Positions 26,479 through 34,916 of a DNA stretch of 47,967 bases are shown here, piece by piece; within the stretch, counting starts at the first letter, position 1, and every line of letters starts with the position of its first letter. Origin of the DNA: an uncultured Oscillospiraceae bacterium (lineage in GTDB: Bacteria > Bacillota > Clostridia > Oscillospirales > Oscillospiraceae). The notes beneath the pieces were generated by a model. The model saw nothing but the letters and a program-made list of their open reading frames with translations. It searched no databases and was not told the DNA's origin. The DNA lies in NCBI GenBank assembly GCA_934636305.1, contig CAKUAM010000005.1, forward strand, positions 1-47,967, written 5' to 3'. A program made the position numbers and the translations under genes.

Positions 26479-26688
26479 ATGCCGCTTACACTCGCAAACG
26501 TCGGCGAATCAGCCATTATCCGCAAGGTTGGCGGAGGCCCGGAAACCAAAAAGCATTTGGAGGATCTGGGATTTGTCGCCGGCGGCGACGTCACGGTCGT
26601 CTCGATGATCGGCGGAAACGTCATCGTCAAGGTCAAGGAAGCACGCGTGGCCATCAGTGAGGAGATGGCACGTAAAATTATGATTTAA
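26479..26688 (+). CDS. feoA: FeoA domain protein (first copy)
   Basis: A 69-residue SH3-like protein starting MPLTLANVGESAIIRK, with the family core LGFVAGGDVTVVSMIGGNVIVKV. FeoA assists the ferrous iron transporter FeoB. The ATG at 26479 is preferred over the adjacent TTG at 26476, with the leader AAGGGGGCGTAGGATTTG. It differs clearly from the second copy (residues VGGGPETKKHLED in place of LHGEGPVKRRIMD), so the two are not a recent duplication. Confidence 0.9.
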   Translation: MPLTLANVGESAIIRKVGGGPETKKHLEDLGFVAGGDVTVVSMIGGNVIVKVKEARVAISEEMARKIMI

Positions 26689-26700
26689 GGAGAGAAGAAC

Positions 26701-26922
26701 ATGAAAACGCTGAGAGAAGCCAAAATCGGCGATACCGTCAAGGTTGTGAAGCTTCACGGTGAGGGCCCTGTCAAGCGCCGGATCATGGACATGGGCATTA
26801 CCAAGGGCACCGAGGTCTTTGTGCGCAAGGTTGCGCCTCTGGGTGACCCCATGGAGGTTACCGTCCGCGGCTACGAGCTGAGCCTGCGGAAAGCAGATAC
26901 CGAAATGATTGAGATCGCATAA
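26701..26922 (+). CDS. feoA: FeoA domain protein (second copy)
   Basis: A 73-residue SH3-like protein (KTLREAKIGDTVKVVKLHG, then MDMGITKGTEVFVRKVAPLG and MEVTVRGYELSLRKADTE). This is the more canonical FeoA, with the conserved KRRIMDMG stretch. It lies 12 bp after the first copy and 27 bp before feoB, with AAGGAGAG before its ATG. Tandem feoA genes are frequent in Clostridia. Confidence 0.93.
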   Translation: MKTLREAKIGDTVKVVKLHGEGPVKRRIMDMGITKGTEVFVRKVAPLGDPMEVTVRGYELSLRKADTEMIEIA

Positions 26923-26949
26923 TGTACTTCAACAAAAAGGAGAAGTAAG

Positions 26950-29448
26950 ATGGAAAAACAAATCAAAATTGCCCTTGCGGGCAACCCGAACTGCGGTAAA
27001 ACAACGCTGTTCAACGCGCTGACCGGTTCGAACCAGTTTGTCGGTAACTGGCCTGGTGTCACGGTCGAAAAGAAGGAAGGCAAACTCAAAAAGCATGACA
27101 ATGTTGTCATCATGGACCTTCCTGGTATCTACTCCCTTTCCCCGTACACGCTGGAGGAAGTCGTCTCCCGTAACTATCTGATCACGGAGCGCCCGGACGC
27201 CATCCTGAACATCATCGACGGCACCAATCTGGAGCGTAACCTCTACCTCACCACGCAGCTGACAGAGCTGGGCATCCCGGTTGTCATTGCAATTAACATG
27301 ATGGATGTCGTCCGCAAGTCCGGCGACCAGATCAACGTCAAGGAGCTTTCGCGTCAGCTGGGCTGCCCGGTCGTTGAGATCTCGGCTCTGAAGGGCGACG
27401 GCATTATGGAGGCTGCTGAGGCAGCTGTCACTGCAGCCGGCGGCAAGCACACGGAGCCGCAGCATGCGTTCTCCGGCCCGGTGGAGCACGCCATTGCCCA
27501 TATCGAGGAGGCTGTCCTGCACGACAAGCCCGCTGAGCAGCAGCGCTGGTACGCGATCAAGATCTTTGAGCGCGACGACAAGGTTCTCGAGCAGATGCAG
27601 ATTCCTGCAGACGTGATGCAGCACATCGAAACCGACATCAAGGCGGCTGAGGCAGAGCTGGATGACGATGCAGAGTCCATCATCACCAACGAGCGCTATG
27701 TGTACATCGCAGAGGTCATCAAGAGCTGCTACAAGAAAAAGAACAAGGAAAAGCTCTCCAACTCTGATAAGATCGACCGCATCGTGACCAACCGCTGGTT
27801 GGGCCTGCCGATTTTCGCGGTTGTCATGTTCTTGGTTTATTACATCGCCATGGTCGCTGTCGGTGCGCCGGCAACAGACTGGGCAAACGATGGCCTGTTC
27901 GGCGACGGCTGGCATCTGCTGGGTATCGGCTCGTCCGCATATTCCGATGCATCCGATGAATACACCGCTGCCAGCGAAGCTGCCGAAGCTTTCTATGGCC
28001 TTGACACCGAAGCAGAAGATTTCGACGCTGACACCGCGCTGTCTGAGATGCAGGCGCTGCAGCCGGAATCCACCACTGCAACTGTTGACGTGGAAGATGA
28101 AGAAACGCTTGCCGTCAACGAAATGACCGCTTACTACGATGCAATTCCCGATGACGCTGATGAGGATTCCACTGTTGGCATGAGCTACGTGGACGCTGTC
28201 AGCTACTTCGGAGAGAACGGCTTTGACGAGCCTGATCCCGCTGACTACGGCGTATGGGTCCCCGGCGTTCCTGTTCTCATTGAGAACGGTCTGGACGCAG
28301 CAGGCGTTCCGGAGGATGGCTGGCTGCACGGCCTGATCCTCGACGGTATTGTCGCTGGTGTCGGCGCAGTGCTTGGCTTCGTCCCGCAGATGCTCGTCCT
28401 GTTCCTGATGCTCGCGTTCCTGGAGGCTTGCGGCTACATGTCCCGTATCGCATTTGTCCTCGACCGTATCTTCCGCAAGTTCGGCCTGTCCGGTAAGTCC
28501 TTCATCCCGATGCTCATTGGCGTCGGCTGCGGCGTTCCGGGCGTCATGGCCTCCCGTACCATCGAAAACGAGCGTGACCGCCGTATGACGATCATGACCA
28601 CCACCTTCATCCCCTGCGGTGCAAAGGTCCCGTTTATCGCCATGATCGCCGGCGCCCTCTTTGGCGGCAGCGCATGGGTTTCCACCTCTGCATACTTCAT
28701 CGGCATGGCTGCCATCATCATTTCAGGCATCATGCTGAAAAAGACCAAGATGTTCTCCGGCGAGCCGGCTCCGTTCGTCATGGAGCTGCCGGCTTACCAC
28801 TGGCCGACACTCGGCAACGTCCTGCGCAGCATGTGGGAGCGCGGCTGGTCCTTCATCAAGAAGGCTGGCACCATCATCCTGCTGTCCACCATCGTTGTCT
28901 GGTTCACCACCTACTTCGGCTGGGTTGAGGGCACGTTCCAGATGCTCTCTGACGAGCAGATCGACAGCTCGATCCTCGCTCACATCGGCAACGCCATCGC
29001 CTGGATCTTTGCGCCGCTCGGCTGGGGCAACTGGCAGGCAGCTGTTGCATCCATCACGGGCCTTGTTGCAAAGGAGAACATTGTCGGCACGCTCGGCATT
29101 CTCTATGGCGGCGGCGACGGCACTGTGTATCAGAACATTGCGAGCGCCTTCACCGGCATCACTGGCTATTCCTTCCTCGTGTTCAACCTGCTGTGCGCAC
29201 CCTGCTTCGCTGCAATCGGTGCAATCAAGCGTGAGATGAACAGCGCAAAGTGGACATGGTTCGCAATTGGCTATCAGTGCGGCTTCGCCTATGTGATTGC
29301 ACTCATGGTCAACCAGTTCGGCGCTCTGTTCACCGGCAACGGCAATGTCCTCGGCGTGATCGTCGGTGTTGCACTGCTGGCCCTGATCGTCTGGATGCTT
29401 GTCAAGCCGTATAAGGAAGCTACCAAGCTCACCACGAAGGTCAAGTAA
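26950..29448 (+). CDS. feoB: Ferrous iron transporter FeoB with a large acidic insertion
   Basis: An 832-residue membrane protein importing Fe2+. The N-terminal GTPase has GNPNCGKTT (from residue 11), DLPGIYS and NMMD motifs. Membrane segments start near residue 282 (LPIFAVVMFLVYYIAMVAVG), followed by Gate-like repeats (GVGCGVPGVMASR, MTTTFIPCGAKVPF). Between the first membrane segment (GDGWHLLG) and the second (GWLHGLILDGIVAGVG) lie about 110 residues (about 326-435) with 31 Asp/Glu and no Lys, Arg or His, absent from ordinary FeoB of about 700-770 residues. That loop should face outside. Its codons favour GAA while the flanks favour GAG. Confidence 0.96.
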   Translation: MEKQIKIALAGNPNCGKTTLFNALTGSNQFVGNWPGVTVEKKEGKLKKHDNVVIMDLPGIYSLSPYTLEEVVSRNYLITERPDAILNIIDGTNLERNLYLTTQLTELGIPVVIAINMMDVVRKSGDQINVKELSRQLGCPVVEISALKGDGIMEAAEAAVTAAGGKHTEPQHAFSGPVEHAIAHIEEAVLHDKPAEQQRWYAIKIFERDDKVLEQMQIPADVMQHIETDIKAAEAELDDDAESIITNERYVYIAEVIKSCYKKKNKEKLSNSDKIDRIVTNRWLGLPIFAVVMFLVYYIAMVAVGAPATDWANDGLFGDGWHLLGIGSSAYSDASDEYTAASEAAEAFYGLDTEAEDFDADTALSEMQALQPESTTATVDVEDEETLAVNEMTAYYDAIPDDADEDSTVGMSYVDAVSYFGENGFDEPDPADYGVWVPGVPVLIENGLDAAGVPEDGWLHGLILDGIVAGVGAVLGFVPQMLVLFLMLAFLEACGYMSRIAFVLDRIFRKFGLSGKSFIPMLIGVGCGVPGVMASRTIENERDRRMTIMTTTFIPCGAKVPFIAMIAGALFGGSAWVSTSAYFIGMAAIIISGIMLKKTKMFSGEPAPFVMELPAYHWPTLGNVLRSMWERGWSFIKKAGTIILLSTIVVWFTTYFGWVEGTFQMLSDEQIDSSILAHIGNAIAWIFAPLGWGNWQAAVASITGLVAKENIVGTLGILYGGGDGTVYQNIASAFTGITGYSFLVFNLLCAPCFAAIGAIKREMNSAKWTWFAIGYQCGFAYVIALMVNQFGALFTGNGNVLGVIVGVALLALIVWMLVKPYKEATKLTTKVK

Positions 29449-29480
29449 GTTCCTGCGTTTCTCAAAGGAGTGTGATATCC

Positions 29481-29630
29481 ATGCTAGGTACGATTTTGAT
29501 TTCAGCCGGTCTGGCCGCAATTGTAGTTGCCATTTGTGTATATCTGGTCCGCCAGAAAAAACAGGGCAAATCTTCCTGCGGTGCCAATTGCGCGCACTGC
29601 GCCAATGCAGGCCATTGCCATCATGGATAA
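29481..29630 (+). CDS. FeoB-associated Cys-rich membrane peptide
   Basis: A 49-residue peptide starting at the ATG at 29481 behind AAAGGAGTG. One membrane segment (ILISAGLAAIVVAICVYLV) is followed by a short basic stretch and a Cys/His-rich tail (SSCGANCAHCANAGHCHHG) with four cysteines and three histidines. This matches the FeoB-associated Cys-rich family always found beside feoB in Firmicutes. It probably binds iron near the channel mouth; the function is not proven. Confidence 0.9.
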   Translation: MLGTILISAGLAAIVVAICVYLVRQKKQGKSSCGANCAHCANAGHCHHG

Positions 29631-29644
29631 GGGGGCTATGAAAC

Positions 29645-29899
29645 ATGTATCAGTATACGCTGAAAATTGACGGCATGATGTGCGGCATGTGCGAATCGCA
29701 TATCAATGATGTGGTCCGTAAGACCGCGGCAGTCAAGAAAGTCTCCTCCTCGCACGCAAAGGGCGAAACCGTCATCATCAGTGAGCAGACGCTCGATGTG
29801 CAGGCACTGAAAAATGCCATCCATGATACGGGCTATGAGGTCACGGATGTGACTGAGGCACCCTGCGAGAAGAAGCACTTCTCCCTGTTCAAGAAATAA
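29645..29899 (+). CDS. Heavy-metal-associated (HMA) domain protein
   Basis: An 84-residue CopZ-like fold: beta-alpha-beta start YQYTLKIDGMMCGMCESHI with the CxxC pair in GMMCGMC, which binds a soft metal, usually Cu(I). A short lysine-rich tail (EKKHFSLFKK) with one more cysteine follows. It is 14 bp after the Cys-rich peptide and thus last in the feo operon, which suggests a link between iron uptake and a metal chaperone. No copper ATPase is nearby. Confidence 0.88.
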   Translation: MYQYTLKIDGMMCGMCESHINDVVRKTAAVKKVSSSHAKGETVIISEQTLDVQALKNAIHDTGYEVTDVTEAPCEKKHFSLFKK

Positions 29900-29920
29900 G
29901 CAAGTTTCCTCCAATTCGGG

Positions 29921-29965
29921 AAATCCGTTCTGCTCCCATGCCGGCAGGACGGATTTTTTCTTTTC
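29921..29965 (+). terminator. Terminator of the feo operon
   Basis: Stem AAATCCGTTCTGC / GCAGGACGGATTT (arms 29921-29933 and 29944-29956, one G-T pair) continued by TTTTTTCTTTT, 22 bp after the HMA stop codon. Confidence 0.75.
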
Positions 29966-29995
29966 CAAAGGGGAAGCGCAGATCATACGCCACAA

Positions 29996-30095
29996 GACCC
30001 ATGCAAACCCATACTGCGTACCAAATTTTATCCGCAGTGCAGATTTATTGCAGTGGTTCAACTGCAACGGCTATCAGATTTGATTCCGAAATGAA
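29996..30095 (+). repeat. Dispersed structured repeat, copy B (5' module only)
   Basis: About 100 bp matching the first part of copies A and C (ATACTGCGTA, ATCCGCAGT, TTTATTGCAGTG, CTGCAACGGCTATCAGAT). Similarity stops right after GATTCCGAAATGA, where the other two copies continue into a second module. It lies between the terminators of the convergent feo and MATE transcription units. Confidence 0.8.
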
Positions 30096-30131
30096 CTGTT
30101 TGCATCAGCATGCTTCTGACACGCTAGAGGC

Positions 30132-30178
30132 ATACAAAAAACGCGGATGGAGCAGCGCTCCCTCCGCGTTTTTTGTAT
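30132..30178 (-). terminator. Bidirectional terminator of the MATE/lipase operon
   Basis: Outer stem ATACAAAAAACGCGGA / TCCGCGTTTTTTGTAT (30132-30147 and 30163-30178) with an inner GGAGC/GCTCC stem. T-tracts occur on both strands. It ends 3 bp from the MATE stop codon. Confidence 0.8.
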
Positions 30179-30180
30179 AT

Positions 30181-31539
30181 TCAGGTTTTGACAGGCTTTT
30201 TCTCGAAGCCATGTACCCAATCGGAGAAGTGATAATAGATGAGGTATACAATCGAGCTGAGCGACCACGTCAGCGGGTATGCCCAGTAGATATACTGAAT
30301 CTCATGGACGATATGCATGACGATGGTGATGTACAAAATACGGATGACACACCAGAACAGGAGCATAATAATCATCGGGACAAATGCCTTGCCGGCGCCG
30401 CGGCAGACTGCCGCAACTGCGTGGGAAAAGGCGAGCAGACAGAAGAACAGGGAAATGGTCCGCATTTCCCGCGCGCCAAGCGCAATCACCTCCGGCGTCT
30501 CGGTAAAGAGGGAGATGAGCGCCGGCGCAAACAGATACATGAGTACGCCGATGATCTCAGCAATGACGACAGAGGAAATAATGCCGAAGCGGGAGCCCTT
30601 TTTGGCCCGGTCATACTGTGCCGCGCCGAGATTCTGGCTGACGAAGGTGGTAAGGGCCATCGTAAAGCTTGTGACCGGCAGGAACGCAAAGCCCTCCAGC
30701 TTGGCATACGCGCCGTAGGCCGCCATGGCGATTTTGCCGAAGGAGTTGATATTGGACTGTACAATAACGTTTGCAAAGCCGATGACGGAGTTCTGGACGC
30801 CGGCGGGCAGGCCGTAGCGCACAATCTGCTGCAGCATTTCAGGGTCAAGACGCAGCTTTTTGGGCTGCAGCTGATAAATGGTGCCCCTTTTCATCAGATG
30901 AATGAGGCAAAGCACCATGCTGACAGCCTGAGAGATTGTTGTGGCAACGGCGGCAGACCAGACGCCCCAATGGAATACGCCGATGAACAAAAGGTCCAGG
31001 ACGATGTTCGTGATCGATGACAAAATCAGATAATACAGCGGCCGGCGGCTGTCGCCGAGCGCATTCATGATGCTCTTGCAGGTGTTGTACATGGTGACAG
31101 CCAGCACACCCATGAAGTAATACCGGAAATAGGCAATGGCGTCCGGCAGAACCTCCGGATCCGTGCCCATCCAGCGCAGCAGCGTCGGCGTGAGCAGAAC
31201 GCCGACCACGGTCAAAAACAGCCCGGCCAGCAGACTGAACAGAACGTTTGTATGAATGGCGCGGGAAACCTTGTCGTGGTCACCGGCGCCAAAATAGCGG
31301 GAGATTGTGACGCCCGCACCCATGGTCATGCCCTCAAAAAAGCTGATCAGCAAGAAAATCAGCGGCCCGGAGGAGCTGACGGCGGCCAGCGCCTCATCCC
31401 CAAGAAAGCGGCCGACGATCAGCGCGTCTGCCGTGTTATAAAGCTGCTGAAAAACCTGACTGAGAAAAACCGGAATGGCAAAGCCAATGATGAGCCGCCA
31501 GGGGCTGCCGTGCGTCATATCCCGGGTTGATCCGTTCAT
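30181..31539 (-). CDS. MATE family efflux transporter
   Basis: A 452-residue multi-spanning protein with the MATE signature (FAIPVFLSQVFQQLYNTADA, then LIVGRFLGDEALAAV). The start is set at the ATG at 31539 (MNGSTRDMTHG) with AAAGGATGG upstream; 26 further codons are open in frame but lack family similarity and a ribosome site. The substrate is unknown. It resembles the protein at 13354-14748 in organisation (SINSFG and FTSQNLGA/FVSQNLGA blocks shared) but is clearly diverged. Confidence 0.92.
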   Translation of the reverse strand: MNGSTRDMTHGSPWRLIIGFAIPVFLSQVFQQLYNTADALIVGRFLGDEALAAVSSSGPLIFLLISFFEGMTMGAGVTISRYFGAGDHDKVSRAIHTNVLFSLLAGLFLTVVGVLLTPTLLRWMGTDPEVLPDAIAYFRYYFMGVLAVTMYNTCKSIMNALGDSRRPLYYLILSSITNIVLDLLFIGVFHWGVWSAAVATTISQAVSMVLCLIHLMKRGTIYQLQPKKLRLDPEMLQQIVRYGLPAGVQNSVIGFANVIVQSNINSFGKIAMAAYGAYAKLEGFAFLPVTSFTMALTTFVSQNLGAAQYDRAKKGSRFGIISSVVIAEIIGVLMYLFAPALISLFTETPEVIALGAREMRTISLFFCLLAFSHAVAAVCRGAGKAFVPMIIMLLFWCVIRILYITIVMHIVHEIQYIYWAYPLTWSLSSIVYLIYYHFSDWVHGFEKKPVKT

Positions 31540-31658
31540 GCTGCATCCATCCTTTCCATGCTGGATCTGCGCTGCGCGCGTAACTCTTAGCATAACAAAA
31601 GGGGGGACAAAAAGCAACCCTGACTGTCGGAAAAAGAACGAAACTGGAGGGAAAAAGC

Positions 31659-32819
31659 CTATTTTGGATCCAGATCGTCCGCCATCTTCTGCATGGGCAG
31701 CAGCCTAAGCAGCTTCTGCAGCGGCAGAAGCTCGGCCGCTGCCGTTTTTGCCCCGGACACGACGAGCAGACGCAGGGCGCTGCCAAGCGCGTGGCGCGTG
31801 GGCTTGTCAAGCGTGCGGTATTTTTTAAGCATGGCAGCAGCTGTTTTGAGCCCGCCTTCCTTGAGATCGGTCAGTGTGCCGGCGCTCGTACAGGTGAGAA
31901 TATCAAAAAGTGCGTCGGTAAATGCCAGTCGCTGCCCATCATCAAGAGAGAGGATAAAGGTACGCAGCGCCTCATCGACAAGCTTGCCGCCCTCGGTGAG
32001 ATCCGGCAGATGCTCAAATTGTTCGCCGCGCACCTGCCAGGAAAAGCCGTCGTGCTGCATGAGGCCAACCTGTGTGCTGCGTACAACCTGATAGCTCTCC
32101 TCATGCTCCAGAAGCATGCCGACAACGGACGACTCCGGCAGGATGGTAAAAATGCGGCTGGCAATCCGCTTATGCTGCGCAAGCGGCAGCAGGGACGTGC
32201 GGAACCCGGGGCCGTCGTTGTTATAGATGGCAAGCAGCTGGTTCTGCACGGCTTCCCCGCAGAAAACAGCGGCGAACACGGCAAGATTGCCGCCCTTGGA
32301 GTGGCCGCCTACGCGCAGCGGCAGCGCGGCCAGCGCCTTTGCAGCGGCCTGCAGATACTCCACGGCCATGCGCTGGGCAGGAATGATGGTGAGAAACGCC
32401 ATGTTGAAATCTTCCTTCCAGCCGACGATGGTATCGTCGGTGCCGCGGTAGGCAACATAGGCGGTCCCATCCGGTAAGAGCGCGGTCAGCGCAGAAAACT
32501 GTGTCTGTGACGCGTCATCCGTGTGGGAGCAGTAGCCGCAGAGCGTGATGCCGCGGAAACGGGCGCTGGCCGCCATTTTGCGGCCAAGCGCCGGAATCTC
32601 ATCCGGAACCAGCACGCCCATGGATTCATCGTGGCGCACCGCGTCATAGCGCGCCATTGCCTCCGGCAGGGGCACCGGACAGTCAAAGCGGGTGGGCAGC
32701 AATCCGTCAAAATCCAGATAGCACAGCTCCGCCAGCAGCAGATTGTCCACCTCATTGAAGTCCCGCTCAGAAAGTGTCAGATCGCCGCGCCAGTCAAGAT
32801 AATCCAGAATATTTGCCAT
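31659..32819 (-). CDS. Mbeg1-like (DUF2974) alpha/beta hydrolase
   Basis: A 386-residue protein with a lipase-like core: VAYRGTDDTIVGWKEDF (oxyanion region) and the nucleophile elbow GGHSKGGN with Ser174. The family is widespread in Clostridia and lactobacilli and has no known substrate. The start at 32819 (MANILDYLDWRGD) has GGAGG 7 nt upstream; 22 additional upstream codons are rejected. There is no signal peptide. It is 119 bp before the MATE gene on the same strand and may share its transcript. Confidence 0.85.
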   Translation of the reverse strand: MANILDYLDWRGDLTLSERDFNEVDNLLLAELCYLDFDGLLPTRFDCPVPLPEAMARYDAVRHDESMGVLVPDEIPALGRKMAASARFRGITLCGYCSHTDDASQTQFSALTALLPDGTAYVAYRGTDDTIVGWKEDFNMAFLTIIPAQRMAVEYLQAAAKALAALPLRVGGHSKGGNLAVFAAVFCGEAVQNQLLAIYNNDGPGFRTSLLPLAQHKRIASRIFTILPESSVVGMLLEHEESYQVVRSTQVGLMQHDGFSWQVRGEQFEHLPDLTEGGKLVDEALRTFILSLDDGQRLAFTDALFDILTCTSAGTLTDLKEGGLKTAAAMLKKYRTLDKPTRHALGSALRLLVVSGAKTAAAELLPLQKLLRLLPMQKMADDLDPK

Positions 32820-32919
32820 TGCCGTTCCTCCAGCGGTGTTTTGTAGTATCATATACAGAATATGCCGGAAATACAACAAAATCAAGCGCAGAAGATCTTA
32901 AATTTTCATGAAAACGACC

Positions 32920-32962
32920 AACCTATAAACCTATTGACTTTGTGGGGAATGTATGCTATTCT
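32920..32962 (+). promoter_or_regulatory. Promoter of the iscS-iscU operon with a tandem AACCTAT repeat
   Basis: TTGACT (32934-32939), 17 bp, TATTCT (32957-32962), 29 bp before the start codon. Two AACCTAT copies (32920-32926 and 32928-32934) sit immediately upstream of and touch the -35. This could be a regulator site; no IscR gene lies in the window. Confidence 0.55.
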
Positions 32963-32991
32963 CATGACAGAAATAAAGGAGTTGATACCAT

Positions 32992-34179
32992 ATGAACGTT
33001 TATGCAGACAATGCTGCAACCACGAAAATGCATCCGTCGGCGATCGATACGATGGTCTATCATTTAAATAATACCTATGGCAACCCCTCCAGCCTCTATG
33101 AGATTGGCCAGAAGGCCAAGGAGGTGCTGGAGCAGGCGAGAAGCGATATGGCGGCATGCTTCGGCGCGCAGCCGCGGGAGATCTATTTTACCTCCGGCGG
33201 CAGCGAGGCGGACAATCAGGCCATCACCTCCGCAGCCTACATCGGCGCACGGAAAGGAAAGAAGCATATCATCTCCACCGCGTTTGAGCATCATGCGGTT
33301 CTGCACACGCTCAAACGGCTGGAAAAGCAGGGCTTCGAGGTGACGCTTCTTGATGTGCACGCGGATGGCCTTGTCACGGCGCAGCAGGTCAGAGATGCGA
33401 TCCGCGACGACACGTGCCTTGTGACCATCATGTTTGCCAATAATGAAATCGGCACCATCCAGCCCATTCGCGAAATTGGCGCCGTCTGCAAGGAAAAGGG
33501 CGTTTTGTTCCACACGGACGCGGTACAGGCTGCCGGCCATGTGGCGATCGACGTGAACGAAATGAACATCGACATGCTGAGCCTTTCCGCGCACAAGTTC
33601 CATGGCCCCAAGGGCGTCGGCATGCTCTATGCCCGCCGCGGGATCATTCTTACAAACCTGATTGAGGGCGGCGCGCAGGAGCGCGGCAAGCGCGGCGGCA
33701 CGGAGAATGTCCCTGGTATTGCGGCCATGGCGGCAGCGCTCAAGGAGGCCTGTGCCAACATGGACGAAAATACGAAGAAGGTTACAGCGCTGCGGAACAA
33801 GCTCATTGACGGCATTTCCAAGATTCCGCACTGCGCGCTCAACGGCGCACGCAGCCCGCGCCTGCCCGGCAATGTAAACTTCTGCTTTGAGGGCATCGAG
33901 GGCGAGAGCCTTCTGCTGCTGCTCGATGCAAAGGGCATCAGCGCTTCGTCCGGCTCTGCCTGCACGTCCGGCTCGCTCGATCCCAGCCATGTGCTGCTGG
34001 CTATCGGCCGGCCGCATGAGGTTGCGCACGGCTCGCTGCGGCTGACAATCTGTGAGGATAACACAGAGGAAGAAATTGATTACATGCTTGCCCAGATTCC
34101 GCCCATTGTCTCCTACCTGCGCGATATGAGCCCGGTATGGAAGGATCTTGAGAGCGGCAAACGGCAGTTCGTTCTGTAA
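32992..34179 (+). CDS. Cysteine desulfurase (NifS/IscS type)
   Basis: A 395-residue PLP enzyme that takes sulfur from cysteine for iron-sulfur cluster assembly. It starts MNVYADNAATTKMHPSAI, with the PLP lysine Lys202 in SLSAHKFHGPKG and the catalytic Cys324 in SGSACTSGSLDPSH, the class I active loop. The ATG follows AAAGGAG at 10 nt. It is followed 19 bp later by its scaffold IscU, forming a minimal Isc pair typical of Clostridia. Confidence 0.96.
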   Translation: MNVYADNAATTKMHPSAIDTMVYHLNNTYGNPSSLYEIGQKAKEVLEQARSDMAACFGAQPREIYFTSGGSEADNQAITSAAYIGARKGKKHIISTAFEHHAVLHTLKRLEKQGFEVTLLDVHADGLVTAQQVRDAIRDDTCLVTIMFANNEIGTIQPIREIGAVCKEKGVLFHTDAVQAAGHVAIDVNEMNIDMLSLSAHKFHGPKGVGMLYARRGIILTNLIEGGAQERGKRGGTENVPGIAAMAAALKEACANMDENTKKVTALRNKLIDGISKIPHCALNGARSPRLPGNVNFCFEGIEGESLLLLLDAKGISASSGSACTSGSLDPSHVLLAIGRPHEVAHGSLRLTICEDNTEEEIDYMLAQIPPIVSYLRDMSPVWKDLESGKRQFVL

Positions 34180-34198
34180 GAATAGGAGGAAAGCAACC

Positions 34199-34636
34199 AT
34201 GGCACTCTATACAGAAACTGTAATGGATCATTTTATGCATCCGCGCAATGTTGGGGAAATTGCAGACGCCGATGGCATCGGGGAGGTCGGCAATGCCAAG
34301 TGCGGCGATATCATGAAGATGTATCTGAAGATCAAGGACGACAAGATCGAGGATGTCAAGTTTGAAACGTTTGGCTGCGGCAGCGCAATTGCGTCGAGCT
34401 CCATTGCAACGGAGATGATCAAGGGGCGGACGCTTGAACAGGCGCTGGCACTGACCAACCAGGAGGTTGTGGAAGCGCTGGGCGGCCTGCCCGCGCACAA
34501 GCTGCACTGCTCTGTGCTGGCAGAGGAGGCCGTCAAATCGGCCATCCAGGATTATTATGAAAAGAACCATATCGACTACGACCACAGCAAGTTCCCCAAG
34601 AAAGAGGACTGCGAGTCCTGCTGCCGAATGGTATAA
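34199..34636 (+). CDS. Iron-sulfur cluster scaffold protein IscU/NifU-N type
   Basis: A 145-residue scaffold with the three conserved cysteines Cys35 (NAKCGDIM), Cys60 (FGCGSAIASSS) and Cys104 (LHCSVLAEEA), and Asp37. The start is the ATG at 34199 after AGGAGGAAAGCAACC; an upstream in-frame ATG at 34148 lies inside the desulfurase gene. The last ten residues add a CESCC cluster not present in E. coli IscU but seen in some clostridial forms. Confidence 0.95.
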   Translation: MALYTETVMDHFMHPRNVGEIADADGIGEVGNAKCGDIMKMYLKIKDDKIEDVKFETFGCGSAIASSSIATEMIKGRTLEQALALTNQEVVEALGGLPAHKLHCSVLAEEAVKSAIQDYYEKNHIDYDHSKFPKKEDCESCCRMV

Positions 34637-34642
34637 CAAACA

Positions 34643-34677
34643 AACCGGGTGCGGTCATGGACTGCACCCGGTTATTT
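34643..34677 (+). terminator. Terminator of the iscS-iscU operon
   Basis: Stem AACCGGGTGC / GCACCCGGTT (34643-34652, 34664-34673) with inner GTC/GAC pairs, then ATTTTAG. It is 6 bp after the stop codon. Confidence 0.7.
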
Positions 34678-34783
34678 TAGCTTTGCTTTGAGATAGGCGT
34701 TGGCCTTAGATTCGTAATACAAAAAAGAAACCTTGAAGAATTTTCAACATTTTCTTTTTACATCTTTCAAAAGGAGAACGGCT

Positions 34784-34902
34784 CATACTTTCTTTCTCGC
34801 CACTCCGAGAAAGAAAGTATGGCAAAGAAAGAGGAGCCCGGGGGATTCCGATTTCCCCCGGACCCCTTAAAGCGGCCAAGAAAACCGCTTTGGTTTTCTT
34901 GG
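34784..34902 (+). repeat. Array of three perfect hairpins preceding repeat copy C
   Basis: In a row: a 16-bp stem (34784-34799 with 34806-34821, CATACTTTCTTTCTCG), an 8-bp stem (34838-34845 with 34854-34861, CCGGGGGA) and an 11-bp stem (34876-34886 with 34892-34902, CCAAGAAAACC). None is followed by a gene. The stretch 34678-34783 before it is AT-rich and shows no gene. Confidence 0.7.
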
Positions 34903-34916
34903 ATCTTTCCCGCGTT

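Noticed and set aside
26929..28329. Minus-strand open frame of 466 codons opposite feoB
   Set aside because: Shadow of feoB codon usage; no start signal.
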